Notes: generated by a model not told the origin, from the letters alone. DNA of 64,000 bases from Arthrobacter sp. 9V (GCF_902506065.1 NZ_LR732912.1:2723016-2787015), one strand, 5' to 3'; counted from the stretch's first letter, positions 35,477 through 45,715 are shown. Made by a program: numbers and translations.

Positions 35477-36790
35477 ATGACTTCTGAACCGATTGCCCGT
35501 CCGCTCACCTTCCTCAAGGGTGGCACTCACTACAGGGCAGGTGAACATGATGCCGCGCGGCGCTCCCCTTTCGAGATCGCCAAGAATGACTTCAACGAAG
35601 TGCTCTCATCAAAGAACCTGACGTTTCTCTTGGGCTCTGGCTGCTCGTCCCATGCCCCCAACCGGGATGACGAGCACGGCATACCTACGATGGCCCCTTT
35701 AGCGCAAGGCATCTTGGCGGAAGCCAACAGGTCTGTAGCCACTCACTACGGCCTGACAGACGCTATCAGGAACCAATTGGCCGACGACCTAGGGATAGAT
35801 CTAAACGATCGAGACTACTCATGGAACCTCGAGCGTCTGATGGAGGTTCTATACGGGTTTCAATTCGCTTTGGCAAAAACGAGCAACCGCACACTCTCGG
35901 AAGCCAAGGTCCCCTTGGACACCGCGATTCAGGCAATCAAGCGATACGTCTTCGATGCGTGCAAGGCAGGGCAAGAAGGAACTTCCGCGGAAACCGTCGT
36001 CTCCTTCTACCAGATTTTTTACCGCAAGCTCTCGCAAAGGTCACGCTCCTTGCCCCGCCCGACAATCGCGACGACAAATTACGATCTTTTCAACGAGATC
36101 GCCATGGATCGTGCCGGTATCCCCTATATCAACGGCTTTCTTGGCTCGGTAGAGAAACGGTTCAACCCAGCGTCCTTTCGCTACACCATCGCTCAGCGAC
36201 TTGATCTGACTTCCCAGCGCTGGACGTCTCTCGACAACCTCGTCTATTTCCTAAAGCTTCATGGATCGCTTAACTGGCATGCAGTGGAAAAAGGACTCTT
36301 CCCTGTAGCAGAGCGCCCGCTCAGCGAAAGTGGGGACGGTAGAGCCATGCTGATTTATCCAACGCCGGCTAAACAAAACGCCAGCTTTGCGGCCCCGTAC
36401 TCCGACATGTTCCGGGAATTCCAAACCAAGGTTGTGCAGGAGCAAAGCGCCCTCGTAACCCTTGGCTACAGCTTTGGTGATGAGCACGTCAACAACATCA
36501 TCTACCAAGCCCTCACAATCCCCACCTTCAGGCTAGTAATTTTTGCCAAACCTGAGCTCGGCACTACAACTTCAAACGAACACGTAAGGAAGCTCCAGGA
36601 CCTGAACGATCCACGCATCTGGGTCATCGGGACCGAAGACCCGAACGCGACGTGGAAGGCTCACTACTTCAATCAATTCGTCGCAGACGTCATGCCCTCG
36701 GGCGACAATGACCCCGCCGAGAAGGCTATTGGAAACGTCATGGATCTTTTCGCTTCCCTCCAGAACGGCGACAACGATGGCGACAACTGA
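35477..36790 (+). CDS. SIR2-like defence protein (SIR2-HerA system)
   Basis: This 437-residue protein has the SIR2-like NAD-hydrolase motifs: LLGSGCS with Gly53-Ser57, TTNYD at residues 199-203, and KLHGSLNW with His262. A C-terminal stretch reads LVTLGYSFGDEHVNNII, usual in the SIR2_2-type defence family. In known systems the SIR2 subunit forms a complex with HerA and depletes NAD+ on infection. The ATG at 35477 has GGGGGA just ahead; an upstream TTG is not preferred. The herA gene overlaps its end by 14 bases. Confidence 0.85.
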   Translation: MTSEPIARPLTFLKGGTHYRAGEHDAARRSPFEIAKNDFNEVLSSKNLTFLLGSGCSSHAPNRDDEHGIPTMAPLAQGILAEANRSVATHYGLTDAIRNQLADDLGIDLNDRDYSWNLERLMEVLYGFQFALAKTSNRTLSEAKVPLDTAIQAIKRYVFDACKAGQEGTSAETVVSFYQIFYRKLSQRSRSLPRPTIATTNYDLFNEIAMDRAGIPYINGFLGSVEKRFNPASFRYTIAQRLDLTSQRWTSLDNLVYFLKLHGSLNWHAVEKGLFPVAERPLSESGDGRAMLIYPTPAKQNASFAAPYSDMFREFQTKVVQEQSALVTLGYSFGDEHVNNIIYQALTIPTFRLVIFAKPELGTTTSNEHVRKLQDLNDPRIWVIGTEDPNATWKAHYFNQFVADVMPSGDNDPAEKAIGNVMDLFASLQNGDNDGDN

Positions 36791-38777
36791 TGCGCGGCGC
36801 AGAAGGCTGGGGACAGTTGTCGACGTCAACGCCGAACGATTCAGGGTGGAGATGACCGAAGCAGCCGATGGATATACTCTGGTTGGCTTCGATGACCAGC
36901 ACTACGTGGCGCGCATAGGCTCGCTCGTTTTAATCCCGCTAACAAACGTCTACGTAGTAGCCGAAGTCACAGGGCTCCAGGAACGTCCCGATGGCGGGTC
37001 CGTTTCCAGTGCCTCGAAATCGATGGAAGACATCACGCAGGTCTCATCGCGCCAGCTCTCGCTCACCCCTCTTGGCAGTCTTCCGTTTGATGAGACGGAA
37101 AGTTTCTCGTTCGGCGTTTCGGAGTTCCCTCCCCTATATGCCGACGTTCTACACGTAGAGAACAGGGATCTGGACCGAATCCTCAACGTGGCTAACCAAG
37201 AAATCTCGATCCCGAATTCTTCACCGGAAGCGACGAAGCTAAGAAGCCTCACGATTGGTACCTCAGTCGTTTTCAATGATTACGAGGTCAAGATCCGGAT
37301 CAATGAGTTCTTCGGCGCCCATTCCGCCATCCTGGGCAACACGGGCAGTGGAAAGTCATGCACAATCGCAAGCCTTCTGCAGGCATCACTCGGCAAGCCA
37401 ACCCAAGCTCCGGCAGGCGGTAGCACCTTCATCCTTTTCGATACCAACGGTGAATACCGCCGGGCATTGTCCGAGCTCCCAGCTCCGATACGCCGTACTT
37501 ATGCTCGAATTTCTCACCGACGAGCAGTCACTGTCGACCCCGTTGGTGAATCCGTCGAAGGAGAAGTCTCACAGGAATTTCAGCTCCCTCACTGGCTCCT
37601 TACTCCTGAGGAGTGGGAGCTCCTTCTCCAGACGAGTGACCGGGTTCAACGCCCGGTGCTGCGTAATGCTCTCGGCCTCACTTCATTGTTCGCTGAAGAC
37701 TCAGCCAGCGAATTGAAGGATCTCAAAAATCACATATTGGCTTCCTGTCTCCAACATCTACTGCGCGACACGGAGAATCACACCTCAGCTAAACACCGAA
37801 TGCGATCCCTCCTGAACGTCTACGGATCGGACGAGATTTCCGTTAATGGGGTTCTGCACAACAAGCAAGTCCGTTACGGTCTGTTTGACGATCGGGACAT
37901 CGCAGAGATTGAAGAGACACTGAAGTCGTACTTGCTGCAGGATGCGGAGATCCCAGGGTACAGACAGCAGCCATTTAGCTTTTCGGATCTTGAAACTGCA
38001 CTAGACATGGCAATCCTCTACGAAGAGAGCCATGGAAACAGCCGTGTCCGCGATTACTGTTCAACCCTCCTCACCCGGGTCAAGGCTTTGCAATCGCGCG
38101 ACGAGTTCGAGTTTCTCCGGGCCGATCCAGGCCAGGACCTTATTTGCGACTCTCGTGAGAATATCGTTGACAACCTTCTCGGCCTCAGTCGGGATGGAAC
38201 TCAGCTGGTCAAGCGCGGTCAGGTCTTTATCCTCGATCTCAGTACGGTGGACGACGAGGTGGTAGAGGTTGTATCTTCCGTCGTGACCCGGCTCGTTTTC
38301 GACCGTCTCCGACGAAGCAGCACACGAAACGCTTACCCGGTGAATCTGGTTCTCGAGGAAGCCCATCGATACGTTCCAAGCCAGCCGAAATCCGCAAGCA
38401 CTCTCGACGCTACTAAAATATTCGAGAGAGTGGCAAAAGAGGGAAGAAAATACGGACTCTTCCTCATAATCTCTTCGCAAAGGCCAAGCGAATTGTCGGG
38501 AACGGTTCTGTCTCAGTGCTCGAACTACATGATCCATCGCATCCAAAATCCAGAAGACCTTCAACACATACGACGCATGACTCCGTTTATTTCGGAAACG
38601 GTCCTCAACCGCCTTGCCTCGTTGCCCAAGCAGCACGCCCTTGTCTTCGGTACGTCGGTCAGCATCCCCACGACGTGCAAGATCCGAACGGCATTCCCAT
38701 TACCGCACAGCGATGACTCTGACGTAAGCACCTTCTGGTACAGGGCGCCGGACGAAGTGACTGGTATCCCTGCTTGA
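36777..38777 (+). CDS. herA: HerA-like ATPase (SIR2-HerA system)
   Basis: This 666-residue HerA/FtsK-fold ATPase begins with a HAS-barrel-like N-terminus (LGTVVDVNAERFRVEM). Walker A GNTGSGKS is at residues 187-194 and Walker B NLVLEEAHRYVP has Glu527-Glu528. The later SQRPSELSGTVLSQCSNYMIHRIQNPEDL is the typical arginine-finger/sensor region of HerA. HerA hexamers assemble the defence complex and bind DNA. It overlaps the SIR2 gene by 14 bases, so the pair is one unit. The start ATG has no strong ribosome site, fitting translational coupling. Confidence 0.88.
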   Translation: MATTDARRRRLGTVVDVNAERFRVEMTEAADGYTLVGFDDQHYVARIGSLVLIPLTNVYVVAEVTGLQERPDGGSVSSASKSMEDITQVSSRQLSLTPLGSLPFDETESFSFGVSEFPPLYADVLHVENRDLDRILNVANQEISIPNSSPEATKLRSLTIGTSVVFNDYEVKIRINEFFGAHSAILGNTGSGKSCTIASLLQASLGKPTQAPAGGSTFILFDTNGEYRRALSELPAPIRRTYARISHRRAVTVDPVGESVEGEVSQEFQLPHWLLTPEEWELLLQTSDRVQRPVLRNALGLTSLFAEDSASELKDLKNHILASCLQHLLRDTENHTSAKHRMRSLLNVYGSDEISVNGVLHNKQVRYGLFDDRDIAEIEETLKSYLLQDAEIPGYRQQPFSFSDLETALDMAILYEESHGNSRVRDYCSTLLTRVKALQSRDEFEFLRADPGQDLICDSRENIVDNLLGLSRDGTQLVKRGQVFILDLSTVDDEVVEVVSSVVTRLVFDRLRRSSTRNAYPVNLVLEEAHRYVPSQPKSASTLDATKIFERVAKEGRKYGLFLIISSQRPSELSGTVLSQCSNYMIHRIQNPEDLQHIRRMTPFISETVLNRLASLPKQHALVFGTSVSIPTTCKIRTAFPLPHSDDSDVSTFWYRAPDEVTGIPA

Positions 38778-38932
38778 GAACAATCCTGGCTGGCGATGTT
38801 TCGTTAGGACCGTCGAAGACAACGACTTGTACCCGTCTAAGCACATCACGGACGAAAACTTCGGCCAAAGCCACTATTACGGTGTTGACGAGACGGCAAC
38901 TCCCTGATCCGTGATCTCATAGCTGGCAACAA

Positions 38933-38957
38933 TTGGCATACAGACTTTGTATAGCAA
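38933..38957. promoter_or_regulatory. imperfect palindrome upstream of the small membrane gene
   Basis: TTGGCATACA and TGTATAGCAA are arms matching at 8 of 10 positions around GACTT. The motif GCAACAATT also occurs twice 28 bases apart (38926, 38954). It ends 31 bases before the next gene's TTG start. The position fits an operator over a promoter. Confidence 0.4.
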
Positions 38958-38987
38958 CAATTTTCAAGCAATAGGGAGATGAACGAC

Positions 38988-39317
38988 TTGAGCAACATAG
39001 ACAACTTGGGTAGGTACGGAGAATTCAGCCGCGATGCCGACAGCTATATCAAGCAACTTCAAACCGATGCAGTTGATGATGCTGCACTCAAACAACATGC
39101 AGAAGGTCTTGTCGTTGGTGTTGTGATTGCCGCTGCGGTAGTCGCCTGCGTCAAGTTAGGCCAGCATGTCGTCACCCAACACAAGTCGCGGTCTGAGGAT
39201 CGCAAAGAGAGCACAGCGACAGCGAAGGAAAAGCTAAAGGCGGCTTTCAAGAACTTGCAGAAGACAGATGAACATGACGATGCTGCTGATGAATCCGGCC
39301 GAAAGACGCACGACTGA
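38988..39317 (+). CDS. small single-pass membrane protein after SIR2-HerA
   Basis: This protein of about 109 residues has one hydrophobic segment (LVVGVVIAAAVVACVKLG, about residues 41-58). A highly charged C-terminal tail follows (RSEDRKESTATAKEKLKAAFKNLQK). The family is not recognised. AGGGAG at 38973-38978 touches the ATG at 38979 but sits nine bases from the TTG at 38988, which favours the TTG. It lies 200 bases after herA with its own operator-like site, so it may be an accessory to the defence pair or independent. Confidence 0.5.
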   Translation: MSNIDNLGRYGEFSRDADSYIKQLQTDAVDDAALKQHAEGLVVGVVIAAAVVACVKLGQHVVTQHKSRSEDRKESTATAKEKLKAAFKNLQKTDEHDDAADESGRKTHD

Positions 39318-39342
39318 GTTAGCCAAGACTATGACCAGCGGC

Positions 39343-39886
39343 TTAGCCGGCCCTCCGATTGCCGAACGGGATACGCCCGTACTTGTCCATAAAGGCCAGA
39401 ATCATGGCTTCCTCCAGCCTTTCTTCAGTTTTGTCGGGCACGACTTTCCAAGCGACCCTGAGATCTCGCGCATCCGCCAACTGCCAGATACGTTCGCCGC
39501 CACTGTGATTATGAGGCTGGCCCGCATGACCGGCCTTCTCATATTCGCTGATCCGGCCCCACAGGCCAGCAAGACTCTTGCGCTGGCTGGCTTTTCCGAT
39601 ATAGATTACTGACGCCCCCGGCACCCACTTGGCAGCGAGATCGGCAATCGGCGCGTTTGCCTTCCTAGCCTTGCGCGTACCGCCGAAGCCTTTGGCCAGG
39701 AACTCGGGAGGGTCCGCACTCGGTCGAATGACTACATAGACTCCGGGTGACCTGGGAATCCCGCCATCCCTGCGCATATTGCTGACGGATACTGCCAAAA
39801 GGAATGAAGCCACCAAACCCGGCCCCCATTAGCTCAGCCACAGTGAAATTCCTAAGCTTGGCCAACCTCGCCTCTCCTTCATCCAT
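39343..39886 (-). pseudogene. GIY-YIG-like nuclease gene with a frameshift
   Basis: The C-terminal frame reads SPGVYVVIRPS, GASVIYIGKAS, GLWGRISEY and IPFGNRRAG, an actinobacterial GIY-YIG-like domain protein. The natural N-terminus (DEGEARLAKLRNFTVAELMGAGFGGFIPF) is in a different frame, up to about 39790. The two join by a one-base shift near 39775-39800. The gene is therefore broken, or the sequence carries an error there. An internal start in the C-terminal frame at 39816 would omit the conserved N-terminus. Confidence 0.7.
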
Positions 39887-40105
39887 CGACGCTTCGCGCA
39901 AGCGACCTCACAGGCGATCATATTTCACGAAGACTCACCATGCTGGTGGACAAGTATGGCCACCAGCGCAGAGGCTCTGCACTACTGCTCGTATTGGGCT
40001 GCGGAAACGCAAGGTGACCGTGAACCTACCAACAAAAAGATGCGAGGAGGACGATGTGCTCAAGCGACGAAAACGAAGACCTCCCACCTCCTCAGGAAGA
40101 GTCAT

Positions 40106-40432
40106 GTGTTGTTCGGTGAGGACTCGCATGAAGTGACAAACACTTACGACATCGATCGGACAGACATGGACTTGGAGTTCTTCGAACCAGCTGAAGCTGC
40201 GGCACTCATGCGCTGTAGTGAGGGATGGCTGCGCGATGGCGCTGCGGCCGGGCGGTTTCCGCACGCGTGCTGGGGAAAAGGCAAGATCGTCTTCACCTCC
40301 GAACACATCGCAGAGATAGCCCGGCTCAACGAGATCCTGCCGGCATCTCCTCCGTCGACAGCGGCCCACGGTGCCAATCCGACCAGCGCGCGGCTCATCG
40401 GCACTCGGGCACACAACCGCCTCGTCTCCTGA
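40106..40432 (+). CDS. excisionase-like helix-turn-helix protein
   Basis: This small protein of about 108 residues has a MerR/Xis-type winged helix-turn-helix, FEPAEAAALMRCSEGWLRDGAAAGRFPHACWGKGKIVFTSEHIAEI, and a flexible tail. Excisionases bend DNA to favour excision by the integrase. It lies convergent to the integrase, 16 bases away. GTG at 40106 has AGGAAGAG just ahead; an ATG at 40166 is the shorter alternative. Confidence 0.68.
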   Translation: MLFGEDSHEVTNTYDIDRTDMDLEFFEPAEAAALMRCSEGWLRDGAAAGRFPHACWGKGKIVFTSEHIAEIARLNEILPASPPSTAAHGANPTSARLIGTRAHNRLVS

Positions 40433-40448
40433 AAGACGTGAGAACGGC

Positions 40449-41579
40449 TCACCGCATAAAGGCGGCTACCTGGCGCTCCGTAGCATCCGCCCCCACCTGC
40501 AGCGCCTCCGGCATAAGGTGGCCATAAACCTGCTCAGTCGTCTTGATCGAAGCGTGCCCGAGCCGTCGCGAGATCGTGAAGATCGGCACCCCATCCTGAA
40601 TCAGCCACGACGCGTGGGTATGCCGCAGGTCGTGAATACGAGGTTCCTTGCGCAGCCCCTGCAACTGGGCGGCTTTCACCGCTGTCACCCAATAATGATC
40701 CCAGTACAACTTGTGATAGATCCGGCCGCCCTTGGGCGACGTGAAAAGCAGTTCACTGCTTTGCCGCCCGGCCACCAACGGAATCAGCAAATCCACCAGC
40801 GCAGGGTTCAACCCAATGGTTCGCTTCCCAGCACCCGTCTTCGTGGGCCCAATATAGAACTGGTTTTGCCCGTCCCGCTTCCAGGCTTTGTTGATCCGCG
40901 CAGTCGCCGGCCTGCCCAGCAGGTCGATGTCAGCCACGGTCAACGCAGTGGCTTCCCCGAAGCGTGTCCCGGTCATCACTAGGAAGTGCGTGAAGTCCCG
41001 GTACCGCTCCCCCATGTTCTCCATGATCAGGCCAAACTCTGCATGGGTGAGGAACATCATCTCGTCCTCGGCCTTCTCCACGCTCGGCAGCTGCACCCCG
41101 CGGCAAGGATTGCGCGTGATGTACCCGAGCATCTCTGCAGTGTTCATCGACGCTGAGATGAGGCCGTGCACGTTCTTGATCGTCTTTGGCGAACGGCCCT
41201 TGGCCATCATGGACTTCACCCAGAACGCAATCGCCCGGTAGTCAAGCTTGTCGACAGGGAGCCCGCCGATGACCTTCTTCACATGGAGATCCAGCATGGT
41301 CTGGTAGGTCTTCAAAGTGCCGCTGGATGGCCGAACGAGAAGGTCGATGTGTTCCTGGATCACCTCGGCAACCGTCGGCACTCGCTTGGCATTTTCGAGG
41401 ATCGCATGTTGAGCTACTTCGAAGTTTTGGCCATTGGCATCGAGCAACCGTTTGAGGGTCTCGGCTTCAGAATGAGAGACGAACGTGAGCCCTTGGGCCT
41501 TGCCACTTTTGGGGTCCCGCCAGCGGACCATAAAGGACTGGGAACCGTCCTTTTTGGGGCGTGTAGAGATGCTGGCCAT
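40449..41579 (-). CDS. int: tyrosine recombinase integrase of the element
   Basis: This 376-residue integrase has an N-terminal arm-binding region, a SAM-like core-binding domain (about residues 65-155), and a catalytic domain with Arg206 (TGTRFGEATAL), His316 and Arg319 (HDLRHTHASWL), His342 and Tyr352 (GHASIKTTEQVYGHL). It would recombine the element with the 3' end of tRNA-Leu, 88 bases from its start. Direct repeats and a hairpin lie in between. All catalytic residues are present, so the element may still be mobile. Confidence 0.94.
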   Translation of the reverse strand: MASISTRPKKDGSQSFMVRWRDPKSGKAQGLTFVSHSEAETLKRLLDANGQNFEVAQHAILENAKRVPTVAEVIQEHIDLLVRPSSGTLKTYQTMLDLHVKKVIGGLPVDKLDYRAIAFWVKSMMAKGRSPKTIKNVHGLISASMNTAEMLGYITRNPCRGVQLPSVEKAEDEMMFLTHAEFGLIMENMGERYRDFTHFLVMTGTRFGEATALTVADIDLLGRPATARINKAWKRDGQNQFYIGPTKTGAGKRTIGLNPALVDLLIPLVAGRQSSELLFTSPKGGRIYHKLYWDHYWVTAVKAAQLQGLRKEPRIHDLRHTHASWLIQDGVPIFTISRRLGHASIKTTEQVYGHLMPEALQVGADATERQVAAFMR

Positions 41580-41598
41580 AGATAAAACGCTACGCCGC

Positions 41599-41627
41599 TG
41601 TACACACTTTTAGGGGTTTTGTACACA
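41599..41627. repeat. two direct repeats TGTACACA, possible integrase arm sites
   Basis: TGTACACA occurs at 41599-41606 and 41620-41627, exactly 21 bases apart, two turns of the helix. They lie between the integrase start and the attachment tRNA, where arm-type binding sites are expected. Confidence 0.4.
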
Positions 41628-41652
41628 GTCAGGGGCCATTTAGGCCCCTGAC
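41628..41652 (-). terminator. perfect 10-bp hairpin after tRNA-Leu
   Basis: GTCAGGGGCC and GGCCCCTGAC pair around ATTTA. It lies 15 bases beyond the tRNA 3' end reading leftward and could end the tRNA transcript, or be part of the att region. Confidence 0.5.
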
Positions 41653-41666
41653 CTGCGACAACATCG

Positions 41667-41748
41667 TGCCCGAGGTGGGACTCGAACCCACACACCTTTC
41701 GATACTGCATTTTGAGTGCAGCGCGTCTGCCAATTCCGCCACTCGGGC
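41667..41748 (-). tRNA. tRNA-Leu (anticodon CAA), integration site
   Basis: On the minus strand the sequence folds as a full tRNA. The acceptor GCCCGAG pairs with CTCGGGC, the anticodon arm is CTGCA-CTCAAAA-TGCAG with anticodon CAA, and the T arm is GTGGG-TTCGAGT-CCCAC. The long variable arm fits a leucine tRNA. CCA is not encoded. The integrase gene lies beyond its 3' end. Confidence 0.95.
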
Positions 41749-41946
41749 GCGGATTACCGGGAAGTTAATTCTCGCTGACTGCTCTCATTTCTGTGAGCAA
41801 CGCGATCCTTTCCCAGCACGCGAAACTACTCTACATGCAGATAGGCTGATTCAAAGAACCGGACGCGCTGATGCAACAAAAACCAGCCATCAAAGAGTCC
41901 ACACTAAGATGGACATGAACCCGCCGAACCTTTTCAAGGAGATCCC

Positions 41947-42552
41947 GTGACCGAACAGACGGAGTCCACGTCCACCAGCCAGCCGGCCCGACGCGTTGTC
42001 GTAGCCGAGGATGAGACTCTCATCCGCTTGGACATTATCGAGATTCTGAAGGGCGAGGGGTACGACGTCGTCGGCGAGGCAGACAACGGCGAGAAAGCTG
42101 TGCAGCTGGCGGAGGAGCTCAAGCCCGACCTTGTCCTCATGGATGTGAAGATGCCTGTGATGGACGGCATTTCAGCGGCTGAGAAGATCGTCAAGGCGCG
42201 CATTGCACCTGTTGTCCTGCTGACCGCTTTCAGCCAGAAGGAATTGGTGGAGCGCGCACGCGACGCCGGTGCCATGGCTTACGTCGTCAAGCCGTTCTCC
42301 CCCGCAGACCTGATCCCGGCCATCGAGATCGCTCTTTCCCGCCATGAGGAGATCAAGGCGCTCGAGAACGAGGTTTCCGACCTCCAGGAGCAGTTCGCCA
42401 CGCGCAAGCTTGTAGAGCGCGCCAAGAGCCTCCTGACCACCAAGATGGGCCTGACGGAGCCGGAAGCTTTCCGCTGGATCCAGAAGACCTCCATGGACCG
42501 TCGCCTCAGCATGCGTGAGGTTGCCGAGACCATCATCAACCAGGTCAACTGA
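41947..42552 (+). CDS. ANTAR-domain response regulator (PdtaR-like)
   Basis: This 201-residue regulator has a receiver domain with acidic residues AEDE near 20-23, phospho-acceptor Asp66 in LVLMDVKMP, and Lys in VVKPF. A coiled linker leads to a C-terminal ANTAR RNA-binding domain (ERAKSLLTTKMGLTEPEAFRWIQKTSMDRRLSMREVAETI). ANTAR proteins prevent terminator formation in target transcripts. It matches the orphan-type regulator of mycobacteria, PdtaR. The GTG start has AAGGAG a few bases ahead. A terminator hairpin follows. Confidence 0.9.
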   Translation: MTEQTESTSTSQPARRVVVAEDETLIRLDIIEILKGEGYDVVGEADNGEKAVQLAEELKPDLVLMDVKMPVMDGISAAEKIVKARIAPVVLLTAFSQKELVERARDAGAMAYVVKPFSPADLIPAIEIALSRHEEIKALENEVSDLQEQFATRKLVERAKSLLTTKMGLTEPEAFRWIQKTSMDRRLSMREVAETIINQVN

Positions 42553-42573
42553 CACCAAGCAACACACGACGCC

Positions 42574-42603
42574 GGCCGCTCACCTCATGCGAGGTGGGCG
42601 GCC
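42574..42603 (+). terminator. terminator hairpin after the response regulator
   Basis: GGCCGCTCACCTC and GAGGTGGGCGGCC pair at 12 of 13 positions around ATGC. It starts 22 bases after the gene's stop. Confidence 0.65.
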
Positions 42604-42670
42604 GCCGTCGTACCCACCTAAGCCGTAACCACCTAAGCCGGCACGCTCCCCCCAAAGCCAACAAAACAAA

Positions 42671-42704
42671 AAAGTGGGCCCCGCCAAAAAGCGGGACCCA
42701 CTTT
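42671..42704. terminator. bidirectional terminator between regulator and pyk
   Basis: AAAGTGGGCCCCGC and GCGGGACCCACTTT pair at 13 of 14 positions around six bases. A-rich sequence on the left gives a T run for the minus-strand pyk transcript. It lies 14 bases past the pyk stop. Confidence 0.8.
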
Positions 42705-42717
42705 CACAAACCAGAGA

Positions 42718-44211
42718 CTAGCTCTTGGTCTTTGACTTCTTTTCCGGCCAAGGTCCAACGGGTTCCTTGCGTGAACCGTCGTCGGTCTTGGAGGTGTCGG
42801 CGAGGTCGCCTACCTTGTGGACCTTCAGCGAGTTCGTGGAACCGGCTTGTCCTGGAGGGGAACCGGCAGCGATGACCACCAGGTCGCCTTCCTCCACGAG
42901 GTCCATTTCCAGCAGGCTCTTGTCCACCTGTGCAGTCATTTCGTCGGTGTGGCCCACGGAGGGAACCAGAACCGGCTGAATGCCCCAGGTGAGGGCCAGC
43001 TGGTTCCAGACGTGCTCAACAGGGGTGAACGCGAACACCGGCTTGACGGGGCGCAGGCGCGAGAGGCGTCGTGCCGAGTCACCGGACTGGGTGAAAGTAC
43101 AGATGTACTTGGCATCCAGCTGGTCAGCGATTTCGACGGCGGCACGGGTGATTGCGCCACCACGGGTCTTGGGCTTGGTGCCCAGCGGGGGTACGCGCTC
43201 AAGACCGTGAACCTCGGTGGATTCGATGATCCGGGCCATGACCTTGACGGTTTCGATGGGGTACTGGCCCACGGAAGTTTCGCCCGAGAGCATTACTGCG
43301 TCGGCGCCGTCGAGGACTGCGTTGGCGCAGTCGGAAGCCTCGGCACGAGTCGGACGCGGGTTGTCGATCATGGATTCCAGGACCTGGGTGGCCACGATGA
43401 CGGGCTTGGCCCAGCGGCGTGCCAGTTCAATGGCGCGCTTTTGGACGATCGGCACCTCTTCGAGCGGCAATTCAACACCAAGGTCGCCACGGGCAACCAT
43501 GATGGCGTCGAAGGCGTCGATGATTTCGTGGAGCTGGTCCACGGCCTGGGGCTTTTCGATCTTTGCGATCACCGGTACGCGGCGGCCTTCTTCGTCCATG
43601 ATCTCGTGGACGCGCTTGATGTCTGAGGCATCGCGCACGAATGAGAGGGCGATCAGGTCAGCGCCACGCTTGAGTGCCCAACGGAGGTCGTCCTCGTCCT
43701 TTTCGCTCAAGGCGGGGACGTTGACGGCAACACCGGGAAGGTTGATTCCCTTGTTGTTGGAGACCTTGCCGCCAACAGTTACGGTGGCAACAACTTTGAC
43801 GTCGTCAACCTCGATGGCACGCATGGCCACCTTGCCGTCGTCAATGAGCAAGGCGTCGCCCACGTTGACGTCTTCGGTGAGGCTCTTGAGCGTGGTGGAG
43901 CAGATGTCCTTGGTGCCGGGGACGTCTTCGGTGGTGATGGTGAAGGTGTCGCCGACGGCCAACTCGTGGGGTCCGTCAACAAAACGGCCAAGACGGATCT
44001 TGGGTCCCTGGAGGTCGGCCATGATGGCCACAGGCTTGCCGAGCTGGGCGGCAGCCTTGCGGACGTTTTCGTAGGTGATGTCATGCACGGAGTAGTCGCC
44101 GTGGCTCATGTTCATGCGAGCAACGTCGACGCCGGCCTCCAGCACCGCGAGGGTGTTGTCGAAGCTGGAGATAGCCGGGCCGAAAGTTGCCACAATTTTC
44201 GCGCGTCTCAT
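42718..44211 (-). CDS. pyk: pyruvate kinase
   Basis: This 497-residue enzyme converts phosphoenolpyruvate and ADP to pyruvate and ATP. It begins MRRAKIVATFGPA, with ARMNMSHG following. The active-site stretch is VPVIAKIEKPQAV, then VARGDLGVELP and KPVIVATQVLESMI, and the later MLSGETSVGQYP. The C-terminal regulatory domain is complete, with a short Lys/Ser-rich tail. It lies 54 bases after gltD on the same strand and ends at a strong terminator. It is probably the last gene of the gltB-gltD-pyk group, or has its own promoter in that gap. Confidence 0.96.
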   Translation of the reverse strand: MRRAKIVATFGPAISSFDNTLAVLEAGVDVARMNMSHGDYSVHDITYENVRKAAAQLGKPVAIMADLQGPKIRLGRFVDGPHELAVGDTFTITTEDVPGTKDICSTTLKSLTEDVNVGDALLIDDGKVAMRAIEVDDVKVVATVTVGGKVSNNKGINLPGVAVNVPALSEKDEDDLRWALKRGADLIALSFVRDASDIKRVHEIMDEEGRRVPVIAKIEKPQAVDQLHEIIDAFDAIMVARGDLGVELPLEEVPIVQKRAIELARRWAKPVIVATQVLESMIDNPRPTRAEASDCANAVLDGADAVMLSGETSVGQYPIETVKVMARIIESTEVHGLERVPPLGTKPKTRGGAITRAAVEIADQLDAKYICTFTQSGDSARRLSRLRPVKPVFAFTPVEHVWNQLALTWGIQPVLVPSVGHTDEMTAQVDKSLLEMDLVEEGDLVVIAAGSPPGQAGSTNSLKVHKVGDLADTSKTDDGSRKEPVGPWPEKKSKTKS

Positions 44212-44265
44212 ATACCTACCCTAAGTAGTCATGCTGATTGAGTAAAAGAAGTGTTCCTGCCGGCG

Positions 44266-45715
<1,450 letters not shown>

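Larger units (their letters stand above)
9016..41666. mobile_element. integrative and conjugative element in tRNA-Leu(CAA), left limit approximate
   Basis: The region holds a MobF relaxase, a coupling protein, VirB4-like and VirB6-like proteins, a cell-wall hydrolase, SSB, an excisionase-like protein and a tyrosine integrase. The integrase lies directly beside the 3' end of tRNA-Leu, the classic arrangement of an ICE. Cargo includes Hachiman and SIR2-HerA defence. Base composition falls clearly in the Hachiman genes. The right end is set by the tRNA. The left end is only a best guess at the first conjugation gene, because the second att copy was not seen. Confidence 0.8.
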
